DNA of 64,000 nucleotides from Anaeromyces robustus (lineage: Eukaryota; Neocallimastigomycota; Neocallimastigomycetes; Neocallimastigales; Neocallimastigaceae). Below are positions 13,544 to 32,226 of the stretch, in pieces. The position numbers were made by a program, and so were the translations under genes. The first letter of the stretch is position 1, and each line of letters opens with the position of its first letter. Below the pieces are notes generated by a model. It did no database searches and was not told the DNA's origin. It saw only the letters and a program-made list of their open reading frames with translations. Location: positions 23,501 through 87,500 of the forward strand of contig MCFG01000192.1 in NCBI GenBank assembly GCA_002104895.1, in the 5' to 3' direction.

Positions 13544-14032
13544 ATGAAAGACGAAAAATTAATTATCCGTAAAGCAACAAAAGATGATGTTTCAATTATT
13601 TTCAAACTTATACATGGTCTAGCTAAATATGAAAAACGTCCACAAGATGTAACAGGAAATGAGAAACAACTTTCACATTGGCTTTTTGAAAGAAATATTG
13701 CAACTGTTCTTCTTGGTGAATATAAAGGTGAAGCAGTAGCTTATGCAATTTATTATCCTGTATTTGCCTCTTTTGCAACAACAGGAAAAGTACATTTAGA
13801 AGATTTATTTGTACAAAAAGAATTACGAGGTAAAGGTTTTGGTAAAAAAATGATGGCTTATGTTGCAAATGAAGTACTTACTACTGGTTATACTGGCATG
13901 GAATGGAGTTGTCTTGACTGGAATGAACCTTCAATTGAATTCTATAAACATATCGGAGCAGAACTTGAAACTGGACGTGTATACTTTGATTTTGATAGAT
14001 CACAACTTGAAACTATTTCAAAAGAATTATAA
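13544..14032 (+). CDS. GNAT acetyltransferase, SSAT (diamine/spermidine N-acetyltransferase)-like
   Basis: A 162-aa intronless protein that spans a whole GNAT domain. It starts with IIRKATKDDV and has the SSAT-type HGLAKYE segment near residue 30. The acetyl-CoA binding motif A is LEDLFVQKELRGKGFG (R/Q-x-x-G-x-G, about residues 85-100). LDWNEPSIEFYKHIGA (about 122-140) is the conserved WN-x-P-x-I-x-FY element. Members acetylate primary amines of polyamines or small-molecule amines using acetyl-CoA, normally in the cytosol. The exact substrate cannot be read from sequence. It is less AT-rich, intronless and free of the Asn/Ser tracts seen in neighbours, consistent with bacterial origin. The ATG follows ATTATAG, so a 5' UTR intron is possible. 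Confidence 0.9.
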   Translation: MKDEKLIIRKATKDDVSIIFKLIHGLAKYEKRPQDVTGNEKQLSHWLFERNIATVLLGEYKGEAVAYAIYYPVFASFATTGKVHLEDLFVQKELRGKGFGKKMMAYVANEVLTTGYTGMEWSCLDWNEPSIEFYKHIGAELETGRVYFDFDRSQLETISKEL

Positions 14033-15509
14033 AATTGTTAAAAAAAAAAAAAAAAAAAAATCAAATTGCATTGGAATTTTTAATCGAGTAAATTTTCACT
14101 AAACTCCTTTTATTGGATATGTACGTCATTATTATATTCAACATAATAATAAACATGATACCCAATATTTAAATTAAAAGTAAACCGTAATAACATTTTT
14201 CTTTATTTGTAATTGCATAAAATTAAATTAAAAACGAAAAAAAAATAAAATTTTTCTTTTATTAAGGAATTCTTAATAGTCAATTAAAAAAGTTTTAATG
14301 ATATTAAATTAATAAAAAAATTAAAAAATTTAGTTAAAAGAAAAAATTGTTACTTTCAAAAAATTGAATTTATTTTAAATAAATAAATTTTTATTAAAAT
14401 CAATTTTTGAAAATATTGATTTAAATATTTTAAATAAAATAAAATTTTTATTAAAGTATGAATTTCTAATTATATCTATATTCCATTGAAAATAGCATTT
14501 CATAATAAATATTTTATAATTATTTCATATTATTTAAACTTTTATACTTATATACTATCTTCTTTTTACAATTATTATTGTAAATGAAAAATACATTAAT
14601 TAAGTAAAAATAAAATTTAAAAAATAAAATTTCATTTAAAATTTTTAATTAAAGAAAAAAATACATATAAATTATTTATAATATAATTACTAATACCAAT
14701 ATTAATATTTTTTATTATTATTTGTCTTTCATTTTTATTGTTCAATTGATTATTCATTATATATTATTAATTAAACAAACAAGGAAGTGATAAAGGATTA
14801 ACAATAAATATATAAAATTTTAATTAATATTTTTGAATGATTATTGAAGTATATAAATATCTATATAAAAAATTAAACCATTGTATTAAATAATGAATTA
14901 TAAAAAATTATTAATGTATAATATATTAATAATTATAAATATATAATTAATAAAAAAAATAAGCATTATTTTTACATGTATTACTATTTTTTATCCATTT
15001 CATTTTTATTTTATATTTATTAAAAAAACGAAAACAAAAACTGAAACAAAAAGATAAAAAAATAAAATACAAAATACAAAATACAAGAAGTTTTACTTTT
15101 TTAAAAAAAAATTATTAGTACATTTTTTAATAGCTATAATTAAACAAAGATTACTAAAATTATAGTGAATGAATAATAATAAAATAATAACAATAATATA
15201 ACAAAATAGATTTAATAATAAAAAATACAAAATAGATTTAATAATAAAAAATTATAAAAGTTCCAATATATTATTAATTTAATCATTTTAGACAATATTT
15301 CCTTAAAATAATGAATAAAACTCATTAATTACAGAATATATATCTTTTAAATATTAATTTTAATTTATAAAACATTTTATAGATTTAATATTATAATTTA
15401 GATATAACCTAAAAATCTTTCAAAAATTTTATAAAATTAATTTTAATTTACGTATAATAAACGAAGTTAAGCATATATATTTTTATATATAAAAGTATAT
15501 CAATGTAAT

Positions 15510-15544
<35 letters not shown>

Positions 15545-16898
15545 ATAAAAGATAGAAAATTATTTTCTTGGAAATCCAAAACATTTATATAACTATTATT
15601 ATTATGATTATTATTATTAGTTATTATTATTTTATAATTATTATTAGTTATAGTTTTTTATATTATACTTATAATAATAATAATAATAAAATATAAGAAT
15701 TATTATTATTATTGTAATTATAATACTATTAACAACAATAATGTGTATTATTTAAAATTTATTTTTTATCCATAACAAATTTAAAGTTCTCGGTAACCAG
15801 TGATTTGTAATCTTAATAATGATGATTTGACATAAAAATTTTTAATTAATAAATAAAACTATAATTATTAAATAATAAAAATTTTATATTTTTTTTTTTT
15901 TTAAAAAAAAATAATTTAAATATAGGAAAAAATATGTATTTCAATTTATAATAAAAAAAAATTATAAAAAAATAAAATAAACTTTTATTATTAATTAATA
16001 TTAATTAATATGTTAAAACAAAAAATAATAATTCATATTTATTATTATTGAAAATAAGGATTATATAAAATTAGGTTTATCATACTGATGATGTAAAAGT
16101 AATATGATAAATAAAAAAAAATTTTTCATAAATTTTATTTATATTTAAACATCTAAAAATAAATATAATTATTATATTATTTAAAAATTTTAATTGTAAA
16201 TTCACATTAAATATTAATTTTATTATTTAATATAATCTTATATCTTATATATATGTATATTAATATTTGATATTTATATATTTATATATTGTATAAAGAT
16301 GGTTTGATTGTCGTCCATGGAGCATATTTATATTTATATTTATATATTTAAATAAAACTTTTGATTAAATATATTAAAATTTAATTTACTGGCTCCATCC
16401 ATTTATTATTTTTTTTTTCATAATTATTATCTTTTTAATAATAGAAAAAAAAAACATATATATATGTTTTTTTTTTTTCTATGAATTTCTAATTTTATAT
16501 TTATACATTTCATTATATGTATAAATAGGTTCATTAATAATAATAAATTTAGAAGAATAATGAAATTTTGAAAGAAAACATAGAATTACTCCAATTTAAA
16601 GTTCATATTCAATAATACTAAAGATATTTAGAATTGACTACTATCATATTTTTAAAAATAGATATTATTGACAAAATAATATCACAATATTAATTAATAT
16701 ATTTAATTTATTTGCATACCATTACTATCGTTATTATTATTATTTTCAATTAAATCTTTAAATATATTCAGTAATAATATATTACCTAGTTATAATTATA
16801 TTAATTAATTTTTCTGATTGTAGCTTAGTTAATTACTTTTTTTCTGAAATTAACTTAATAATAAAAAAAAAAAAAGAAAGAAAAACTATAATAAAGAA
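14033..16898. other. AT-rich intergenic region
   Basis: No gene seen. It contains a poly(A) run near 15511-15543, irregular TTA/ATT repeats near 15600-15720, and a perfect hairpin near 16442-16482 (A tract, CATATATATATG, T tract). Confidence 0.6.
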
Positions 16899-21855
<4,957 letters not shown>

Positions 21856-23511
21856 AAAAATAAGAAGAATTAATATATCTATAAATAAAATTAATTATCT
21901 TTTTATTTTTAAACCAATTTTGAAATAAAAAAAAATTATCTAATATTAAATTATTGGGGAAAAAATAAATTTAACTATCATATATATAAAAAAAATTATA
22001 TAAATATTTTTATAAGCTTATTAGTATATATACTAAAATCAAACTATCTTTTATATTAATATTTAATAATTATAATAATATGGCATATTTTTATATATTT
22101 TTTCCATTCTTTAATATATATATAAAAAAATAATCAATTATTATTTTTGTTTCATAATAGAGAAACTATTTATTTAATTTCCATAGTAGAATAATTATAG
22201 TAACTAGTAAATTTTGTTATTAAAAAAATAGATAATTAATATAAATTTTGATATATATATTTAAAAAAAAAAAATAAAAAAATACAAATTAAAAAAAAAA
22301 ACATTAATATGGATTTGAAGATTAAAATTATGATTATAAGTTATATTTTATTTTGAAAAAACTAAATTTGATAATTAAAAAATTAAATAATAGTTAAATT
22401 TAATAATAATAATAATAAAAAACTAAATAAAAAACTAAATAAAATAAAAAGATAAAAAAATTAAAACAAAATAAAGAATAAAAAAATAATAATTAAAATT
22501 AAAATTAAAAGATAAAGATAAAATATTGACTTATTTTTAATTAAATATGTATCATGATTTTTTATTTCATTTATAAATCATAAAATGAAATATCATAAAA
22601 TAATGATAATATGATAATAAAAATAAAGTTTTTTAATTATAAAGTTTTAATATATATTTATATCATGTTACACTATAATTATTGATTCATATTCTATTTG
22701 GTATTTCATTAGATTTATTTTTTTAATTTATTACCAATTATTAAAAGTTTACTCTCATTATTAGAAAAAATATTTACATTTGCTTCATATTCATTTTTTT
22801 TTAAATGTTTTGTAATAATTAAACTTTTTTTATAAGAATCTTCTCTATTTTTAAAACAATATTTTCTATATCTCTCTATACGACTACTTTAAAACATTTA
22901 ACCAAAGGTACTATACGACTACTTTAAAATATTTAACCAAAGGTATATTTAACAAAAAAAATATTTAAATAAGGTTATTCAGTAAATAAATTTCAAGTAT
23001 ATAACTAATTATTAAATACATATAATGTATATTTATATATATACACATATATGATATATGTTAAATATATAATATATTTTTATCATCAATTGTTTTTATT
23101 TTTTGTTTATTTTTTTTTATTTTTATATTAATATTATTTACATGTTTTTATTTTAATTGCTTTAATTGATATTTTATTACTTTTATTTACAGCTTTTTAT
23201 ATCAATAATAGATATAATAATATTGATTTAAATATATATATTATATAGTTTTACATAAATACATATTATTTATATATTTATGTTTTGATATATTTTATAT
23301 CAATATAATATAAAAGAAAAATAATTCTTTAATTATATATTAATAAAAATTGATTCTTCTATTATACTATTTTTATATTATTATTAACTTTTCTCTATTT
23401 CTGTTTATTAACATTAAATTATTAAATGATTTTATTATTACCTTTCTTTATTTTATTTTAAAAAAAAATAATTAATAAATAAATAAATAATAATTATGAT
23501 ATCTCTTTTCT
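21856..23511. other. Convergent intergenic region
   Basis: 1.65 kb between the 3' ends of two convergent genes. It is AT-rich. The only structured feature is a 35-bp direct duplication at 22876-22945. Confidence 0.7.
22876..22945. repeat. 35-bp unit tandemly duplicated
   Basis: Two head-to-tail copies begin CTATACGACTACTTTAAAA at 22876 and 22911 and end in ACCAAAGGTA. They differ at one base. The unit contains CG and GG steps unusual for this intergenic DNA. Confidence 0.9.
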
Positions 23512-25493
23512 TTATGATGGATAAATTTTATTAATAATTAGTAATTTAGATATTATTTTATCGTAATATTCACTATAAACATCCCTATTATATTCAGTAA
23601 ACATTTTTATTTTAGAAAATGTTTCATATAATTTATCTTTAGAATAAGATAAGCAAAAACGATCTAAGGTATCCGTTTTAAAATCTCCAGTTTTTAAATA
23701 ATGAAGTAACAAGCTCATAATTTGTCTATTAATAATAGAATACATATTATTATTTAATAATAAAGTATTAACAATCATTTTCTTTAATAAACCTTTTTCA
23801 TTTGCACTTAGAATTTTAGGTTCTAATTTAACATAATTAGTAATAACTTTATTGTATTCTATTACTGAATCTAAGATGACAGATTCAATTTTTGTAACAA
23901 TATATTTTGCAAAATCGGCCATTAATGAATTCATCTTATAATCATTATCCGTTTTATTCTTTTTCTTACCTCCTTCTTCACTATTATTTGCATTATTAAC
24001 ATGAGAATTTTCACTTCTATTATCATTCATTGTAGCTGTTGTTGATGAATTACTACTAATGTAATTGTTGTTGTCATTATTATTATTATTCCAATTAGAA
24101 CTAGAATTGGAATTGGAATTATTGGTATCTTTTTTCTTTGTTTGTTGTTGATGTTGTGGGAAATTATGTTCAATATATTCTAATAATTCCATATAAATAT
24201 TTTTTATTATAAATTCTTTACCATGAAGGTATGGAATAATAGATTGACAAAGAATACTTATTGAAGCCACCATCGATATATTACGTATACTTTGTTGATA
24301 ACTTAAAATACGATTAAAATCAAGCATTAATGTCTCAGGTAAAATAATTTCATCTTTTTTAGGTACTTGTGGTTGTGATATAATATTTTTCTTATTGGTT
24401 TTACTAGGTGAATATCTACCATTTTCCGTTTTATTCATATTTATATTATTATTATTATTATTATCGTAATTATTATTAATATTACTTATATTATTCATAT
24501 TATTCATATTATTATTGATGTTAATATTCATATTATTCATTAATATATTATTATTATTATTATTATTATTAATATTATTATTAATATTATTATTAATGTT
24601 ATTATTAATATTATTATTAATGTTATTATTAATGTTGTTATTATTAAAAGTGCTACTAGAATTTTTGGAAGAAGAAAGATTAGATTTATTAGTACTATTT
24701 ACTAAGGTATTGTCACTTAAGTCACTTTCGGAGTTAATATGATTTGGAGAATTCTTTTTTGATTCTTCAATATTCATAAATATTTTTTTATTATCAATAA
24801 TTTCACGTTTAAATAAAAGTGATAAAATAGCATCATTATAAATATCAACATAACTCATTTGAGATTCCTTCTTTTTCTTTTTTAAATCTTTTGAAGTCAA
24901 TTTTACATTACTATAATTTTTAATAATTCGTATAACTGACTGGGTAAGCCATATTTCTGTATATTCTAAATCAATTAAATGATTATCAATAGCTTCCTTA
25001 AATTTTTTACGTTCATACTCTACTGAAATATTCTTTAAATATGATCTTAATTTTTTGATATTATAATTAGCTAAATCAACTTTCATATTATCTAACTGAT
25101 TAAGAATAGCTTTTATTTTTTGAACAGGTTTTTCCATAGTATAGATTTTTTTAATGGATTTATCTCGTACAGGAGCACATAAATGTAACATAGTATCCAA
25201 AATAAATTTAAATATATTATCAAAATTCGTTACTCCATGTTGAATTTGTTGAATAATTAATTTTTCATCTAATACTTCGTTAATTTGATTATATGTTTTT
25301 TTATCTTTATTAGTTAAATATAATATTCTCTGTGGTCAATATGATCATTGTTGTCACGAATTGATTATAAATATAATATAAAATATATGAAATAGTAATA
25401 ATAAAAACAATTCAATATTAAATAATACAAAGGGAATTATATATTATTTATATATAAAAAATATAAAATTAAAATATATGTATATTTATCTAC

Positions 25494-25526
<33 letters not shown>

Positions 25527-28500
25527 TATATTAATAGTTGATAAAGAAAACTTACATCTTTTATATCCTTTATAATTCCAGGAATAAATTGAACTTCATT
25601 ACCAGAATCAAAAGATTCTTGTACCATATCGAAAAAGGCTTTTTGAGCAATTTTAGTAACTTTGGATATAATACTATTATAATTATTTTTTGAAGAATTT
25701 TTATTATTTGATTTAGTAGCTGTATTATTATTATTATTTAAATCATCATCCTCATCATCTTCAGTATAATAATCAAATTGAAAATTTGGATTAAGAATAA
25801 TTTCATGAGCTAATTTGAAATTACTAAATCGATGATTATACTCATTTAATAAATTCATTACAAATGCTTCATCAATATCACGTAATTCATTTTCATCATG
25901 TTTTCCATTATTTGTATTTGTCTTCATTGATGATAATTTACTTTTATCTTTATTATCATTTTCTTTAACATCATCTGTTATATCATCTTTAGTATGAACA
26001 GTATTATTATTATTAGTAGTAGTACTAGTATTAATATTATTAGGATTTGAACTATCAGATATATTTGATGCAATTAAATTTTGATCTAATGAACCTATTA
26101 CAGATTTTGGATTTATTTTTGTTTGACCATTTTCATCAATAGGGAATAAATAAGGTGATGGCATAACATTTGGTTTAAATTTAATATTAGGGAATTTATC
26201 TTCTCTAGATTGATGAGTTAATTTTATTAATTTTAAAATACCATTACGTCCTGCCAAAGTTTCAATTTTCCTTTTTATATTACGTTGTTGTATAACTATT
26301 TTAGTTTGCCATGTTACTGCTGCTTCATAGTCTTTTACTGAAAACCATAATTTTTCCATTTCTATCCAATGTTGAATTAATAGATTTAATAAAGCTTCAG
26401 AATCTTTCTTTTTCCATATTTTAAATTTATTAGAAAATTCTTGCCATATTCTATTAAATTCTTGAATAGATTTATAAAATGAAGGTTGATTATATGAAAA
26501 TATTAAAAATTCAAATTTATGTAACATTTTTTCTGATAAATCAATTAATTCCTAATAAATCATATAGACATAAAGAAAAGAAAAGAAAATAAAAATATAA
26601 AAATAAATAATTATAAAAATTAAATATAAATATAGAATACGAATAAAAATAATATCAATTAATGTTAAATATTTATTGTAATAAATATTTATATTTATAT
26701 TTTTATAAAATTAATGTATATTATAAATTTAAAATTTGTTTATTTTTTTATTATGCATACTTTTTCTAAATCTCCCAAAGATGATATCACAGTTTTAGAA
26801 TGACCATAAATCATATATGCTGAAAGAAACATCTTTTCTTCTGAAAAATGTTTATCATTTATTGAATTACTTTTTTTATGTGTTTCTATAGTATTTTTAC
26901 TAAATGTTACAGATTTTGTTTTATTTTTAGTAGTAGTAATGGCAGAGGAATCAATATTGGTAGTGTTATTCTGTTTATCCATGGTACAATCATCAGTTTT
27001 ATCATCATTCATTTTATTTTTATCATTATTATCATTATTATCATTATTATCATTATTATTATCATTATTATCATTATTACTATTTTTATTATCATTATTA
27101 TCATTATTATTATCATTATTATCATTATTACTATTGTTATTGTTATTGTTGTTGTTATTATTATCTTTTTCTGTTAATGATTTACTAATAATAGTTGTTT
27201 CACCATGTTCCCCTTCATCTGGTGTATCTTTTCCTTTTCTTTCTTTTTCTTCTATTTCATTAGGTTCCTCATAAAGAGGAATAGGAGAAGAAGAAATAGT
27301 ATTTAAAGATGATGATGATAATGTAGAGGATGTTGTTGAAATAGATTTATTTTGTTGATGATAAGATTTAAAAATACGAGAAAGTAAATTTTTAGTAATT
27401 TCCATAGTTTCTACTGAATGAAGTTTTTCATGTAATTTTTCAAAAGATAAAGATTTAGCTAAATCCATACTAATATCTAAATCTATATATTTTTTTAATA
27501 TAGAACCATAAGTTTTTTTCCTCCACCATCTTTGTATATCAAGTATTGCCTTTTTTTCTAATTTTTGTTGTTGAAATAATTCTGAAGAAACATCTAAAAT
27601 TTTAGATTTTGCAGTATTTATTAAAACTTGACGACGTTTTTCAGATTCATCCATTTTTTCATTTAAACTTTCTAATCTTTGTAATTTTTCTACTTCTTCT
27701 CTTTTTTTTAAATCAATTACTACTTTTTTAGCTTTTTCTACTAAGGAAGCATATAAAGCTTTTTTATTATTAAGTATTTTTCTTCTATTTTGTTCAACTT
27801 TTAATTGACGACGATTCATTTTTTGACTTCGATCACATCTCCATTTACTACGATTTAAACAATTTTGACGACGTACTTTATTTATATGTTTACTATGATC
27901 TTGTATTTTTTCTTTACGTTGATTAATAATTTCTGTATGTTTTTGTTGAGCATTTTGTTCCATAACACGTAAACAGAAAAATTTAATTTCACGTTCATTT
28001 AATTCCTTTTCTAACATTAATTCTTTCGTATTTGCTAAAATTCCATAATTTTTATTATTTATTCTTTGTCTATTTTCCATACGTTGTTTTAAATGAAAAG
28101 GTTTATTACTTGGACAACGTAAATCATCATTTTCTATAGAAAATGAAATACTTTTTTTTAAAGGTTTATTAGATTGAGCTTCTAATACTAATTTTATATC
28201 ACTAAGATCAAATATATCTTTATTATTTTTCTTATAATTTTCGTTTTCTTTCACCTTTCCTTCATATGGATAATTAGGATAATCATAGGTAAATGAATAA
28301 GGATGATAATGATGATGATGATGATAACGCTGATTATTATTATCTTGTTGTTGTTGTTGAAGTTGATTCATATTCTTATTTTTATTATTATTAATATTAA
28401 TATTATTATTGTTGTTATTATTATTACTATCTTTATTAATAGAATGATAATATTTTATATTTTCATTTAAATTTATTTCTTTAGGTATATTTTTTTTATG

Positions 28501-29226
28501 TTTTAATTGAGAAATATTTTCATTATCTGTAGCATTAGGCGTAGTAGATTCAATATTAAATTTAAATTTAGAATTTAAATTATCAATAAAATCTGTTGTT
28601 TTTTTACGATATTCATGAACTCTTTTCATACTCCCACTATGACTACTATTACTATGACTATGATGACGATGATGATGATGATGATGATGATGATATAAAT
28701 GATGATTATCCATTCTAGATTTTAATGAAGAAGAATGAGGATGAAGTGGTGGATGATGTGACGAAACTTTATTATAAGAATATTCATAGTCATTTTTATT
28801 TTCCTTAACATTTTGATAATGATAAATTATATTATTATTAATATTATTTTTACTATTATTATCACTGTTATTATTATTACTATTATTATTATTATTATTA
28901 TTGTGATTATTATGATTATTATTATTACTGTTATCTATTTTAATATCACTATTATAATTACTATTTATATTATTAATAGTATTTTTATCAAAATTGAATT
29001 TTCTCTTTGGACTTTGAACATGATTCACCATAATATATTCATTATCATTAATGTTAAGATTTTTTAAACTAGTAATACTTTCTTTAATATTAAGTTTTAT
29101 ATTTTTTGGTTCATCATTTCTATTATTATTTTTTAAAATTTCAATATTTTTAATATGATTATTATTGTTATTATTCACATTATTATTATTAGTTTCTTGT
29201 GTTTCTGTTTTTATTTTTTCATGCAT
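23512..29226 (-). CDS. TCP11/SOK1-family protein with IQ-like motif
   Basis: Three exons, 26761-29226, 25556-26551 and 23512-25329, all in phase 0 with good GT..AG ends, giving 1759 aa. Residues 1-370 are Asn/His low complexity. A basic coiled coil follows (about 390-560), then the IQ-like AILDIQRWWRKK (near residue 555). The TCP11 domain runs through exons 2 and 3. Its landmarks are FKLAHEIILNPNFQF, the IKDIKD/RILYLTN junction formed exactly by splicing, MLHLCAPVRD, and SVEYERKKF followed by WLTQS. Asn-rich insertions interrupt the domain. Yeast Sok1, in the same family, is a dosage suppressor of PKA loss; mammalian TCP11 proteins act in cAMP-linked sperm function. The same signalling role here is inference. 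The start is the first in-frame ATG; an ATTATAG just upstream could mark a 5' intron. Confidence 0.88.
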
Positions 29227-30686
29227 ATTTGATCTTTTATGTCTATAATATAAAATATAACAAAATACAAAGAAAAAAAAAAAGATAAAAAATTATAGTT
29301 TAAATAATATAAAATGTATAAAGTTTAGCTTTACACTAAAGAATAAGCGTATAATATAATGACTTTATATATAATATATAAATTATGAGCAAAAAATGTC
29401 TCTGAATGTATAAAAATAAAAATAAAAATGTTATGATATTAATTAAAAACTGAATAAAATAGATAAAAAAGAAAATAATAAAATAAAAAATCTAAAAAAA
29501 AGAAATAATAATAAAGAAAAAAAGAAAAAAAAAAATAATATAAAAAATAAAAAATTAAAAATTAAATAAATTAAAAATAAAATTTTAATTTTTATTATTT
29601 GTTTTTATTGAAAAAAAAATTTTTTTTAAATAGATTTCTTTTTTGTTATGCGTTAAATGTTTTTGTTTTTATTATTTTATTTAAATTTAACTTTTTTGAT
29701 TTATCTTATTTTATTATATTATTATTAATTATATATAAAATGTTAAATGTTTAATTATTATTTATTATTTATTATTTAATATAGTAAATAATAAGTTTTA
29801 AAATTACAACTAATAGTTTATAAATTAATAATTTTTTTAAAAAAATGTTAATTTATAAACTATAGCTAATTAAAAATTTTTAAAATAAAAAATTTTAAAT
29901 TTAATTAAAAAAAATTATTTATAATAAAAATTTAAATATTTAAATATTTTATTTTTTTATATAAATAAATATATATAATATTTTATGGCTTCTTTTACTA
30001 TTAATTTCATTTTATAATATATTATTTCTATTATCATTAGTCATTATTCATTAATTATTAGTATATAATTTAAAATTGTATTACTTTATATATTTAATAT
30101 ACCATATATATAATATAAAACTAATTATTCTATAGAAAACAAATTGGCTAAATAATAATTATCTATTATATTTCTAAATATTAATAAAACATCATTTATA
30201 CTATTTTTATTCATATAATGATGTTAAATTAAAGTACCAAAAAAGTAATAATTATTATCAAATTTTTTACTAATTAAAATAACTTAATTTATTACATAAA
30301 TAATAGTAATAATAATAAATATGGAAAAAAAATAACATATTTTACAATATGTTAATTGTTCCAAAATTGTTTTTTTATCTTTTTTTAACTTGGTTTTTAA
30401 AAAATAATATAAAAAAATTATTTTTAAAATTTTAATTTCAAATTATATTTTATTTTTTTAATTAAAAATTCTTTAATTGGAATTATTAAAATAAATTATA
30501 ATTAATAAATAATAAAATAATAAATTTTAATATTTAATATATATACAATGCAATGATTATTTTAATAAATTTTCATTAGAATTATTAGTATATAAATAAT
30601 AATAAAGATAAAAAAGATTTTTTAATAAAAAAAGATATAATATTATCCTATTTAAAATTAATTATTAATATTTTTTTATATATTAT

Positions 30687-30750
30687 CATATGTATTATAT
30701 TAATTGTTAGATTTTATTATCATATGTATTATATTAATTATTAGATTTTA
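30687..30750. repeat. 34-bp direct duplication
   Basis: CATATGTATTATATTAATT starts at 30687 and again at 30721, both followed by a TTAGATTTTATT tail. There is one difference (G/A) between copies. Confidence 0.8.
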
Positions 30751-32006
30751 TTATTATTAGATTTTATTATTATTATTATTTAATATTAAATAAATAATTT
30801 AATATATAAAAGTTTTTATTCAAAAATACATTATTAAAAATTGACAATCTAAATTGTTTTATTAATTGCTTTAAATTAATTAAAATCAAATATATTCATA
30901 CTATATCATTATGAAATAGTAAAATAAGAGAAAAAAAAAAAATATATATATATATATATATCATAATTTATAAATAAATAAATAAATAAAAGAAACTAAA
31001 AAAAATTTATTTCTATGAATGTATTATTTTAACTTTTTTCTTTATTTAATTAATATAATAATTAATAATTATATTTAATCCTTATATTTTAAGTTGTTTT
31101 TTTTATTAGATACATAAAAAATAGTGCAAAATATATAATAGTAAATTAACAATATATTATTTTATTTTTAACATAATTGAGAATTATAATATATTAATAT
31201 TATATCAGTTTATGAAATAAAATAATAGATATAAGGGTTATAACTAATTTTAAATTTTATTTTATATACAAAAATTTTATTATTAATTATGAAAAAATAA
31301 TCTAACCTTTATTAAAATTATTTTTATTAATCTCAATAATACAATATATTTAAAGCATTCTACATATTTTTTTTATAATTACTTATATAGAAAAAAACAA
31401 AAATTCTTTTTATATAATACATACTAATATTTTTACCTTTTTTTCTTCTTTTTATTTTAAATAGTTTATTTATACTGATTTATAAAAAAATAAATAAATA
31501 ACTTTCAATATCTTTATTTATATTATTTTTTTATATACAAGTATTAAAATAAATGTAATTAAAATAATATAAAAAATTCATCATATGCAATTAAAATAAT
31601 TGTAAATTCATGACTAAGATATTATTGATAGATAGTATAAATAATTCTTTTAGATAAATTGTAATAATTATTATATCATTTATAATTTCTTTTATTATCA
31701 TTAATAAAATTGACCTTTTATAAAAAAAGGTATGTTTTAAATATTGTATATTATACAGTATTAATAAGTACTTTATTTAATTATTTGTTATAATTAGAAT
31801 TTCTATTATTATTAATTGAAATAATAATAAATAATATTTTTTTTTATAATTGTATAATATTTTTGAATAAAAAAAAATATATTTCAATATTAATCATTAA
31901 CTATTGTTATAATTATTATTATAAAAAAAAAAAAGATATTATATGTACAAGATAATATTTTTGATTTATTAATAATTATTTATATAAATTTTACTAACGA
32001 TTTTAA

Positions 32007-32226
32007 TTAAAAATACTATTGTTATTATTTTTTTCTATAATTATACAATATTCATGAATATTAAAAATACTATTGTTATTATTTTTTTCTATAATTATAC
32101 AATATTCTTGAATATTAAAAATACTATTGTTATTATTTTTTTCTATAATTATACAATATTCTTGAATATTAAAAATACTATTGTTATTATTTTTTTCTAT
32201 AATTATACAATATTCTTGAATATTAA
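32007..32226. repeat. 54-bp minisatellite, 4 copies
   Basis: Four head-to-tail units start at 32007, 32061, 32115 and 32169. They are nearly identical; copy 1 has TTCATG where the others have TTCTTG. Because 54 is divisible by 3 and the unit has no stop in one frame on each strand, both strands read as open 18-residue repeats. The array is flanked by a 22-bp direct repeat at 31879 and 32240. Confidence 0.95.

Noticed and set aside
16442-16482. Perfect hairpin as a transcription terminator or structured RNA
   Set aside because: It is an A-tract/T-tract palindrome around an AT dinucleotide core, expected by chance in this DNA and of no known eukaryotic terminator type.
26878-27274. Plus-strand frames rich in Ile/Leu/Ser opposite the TCP11-family gene
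   Set aside because: Complement of Asn/Asp codon repeats in exon 1 of the minus-strand gene.
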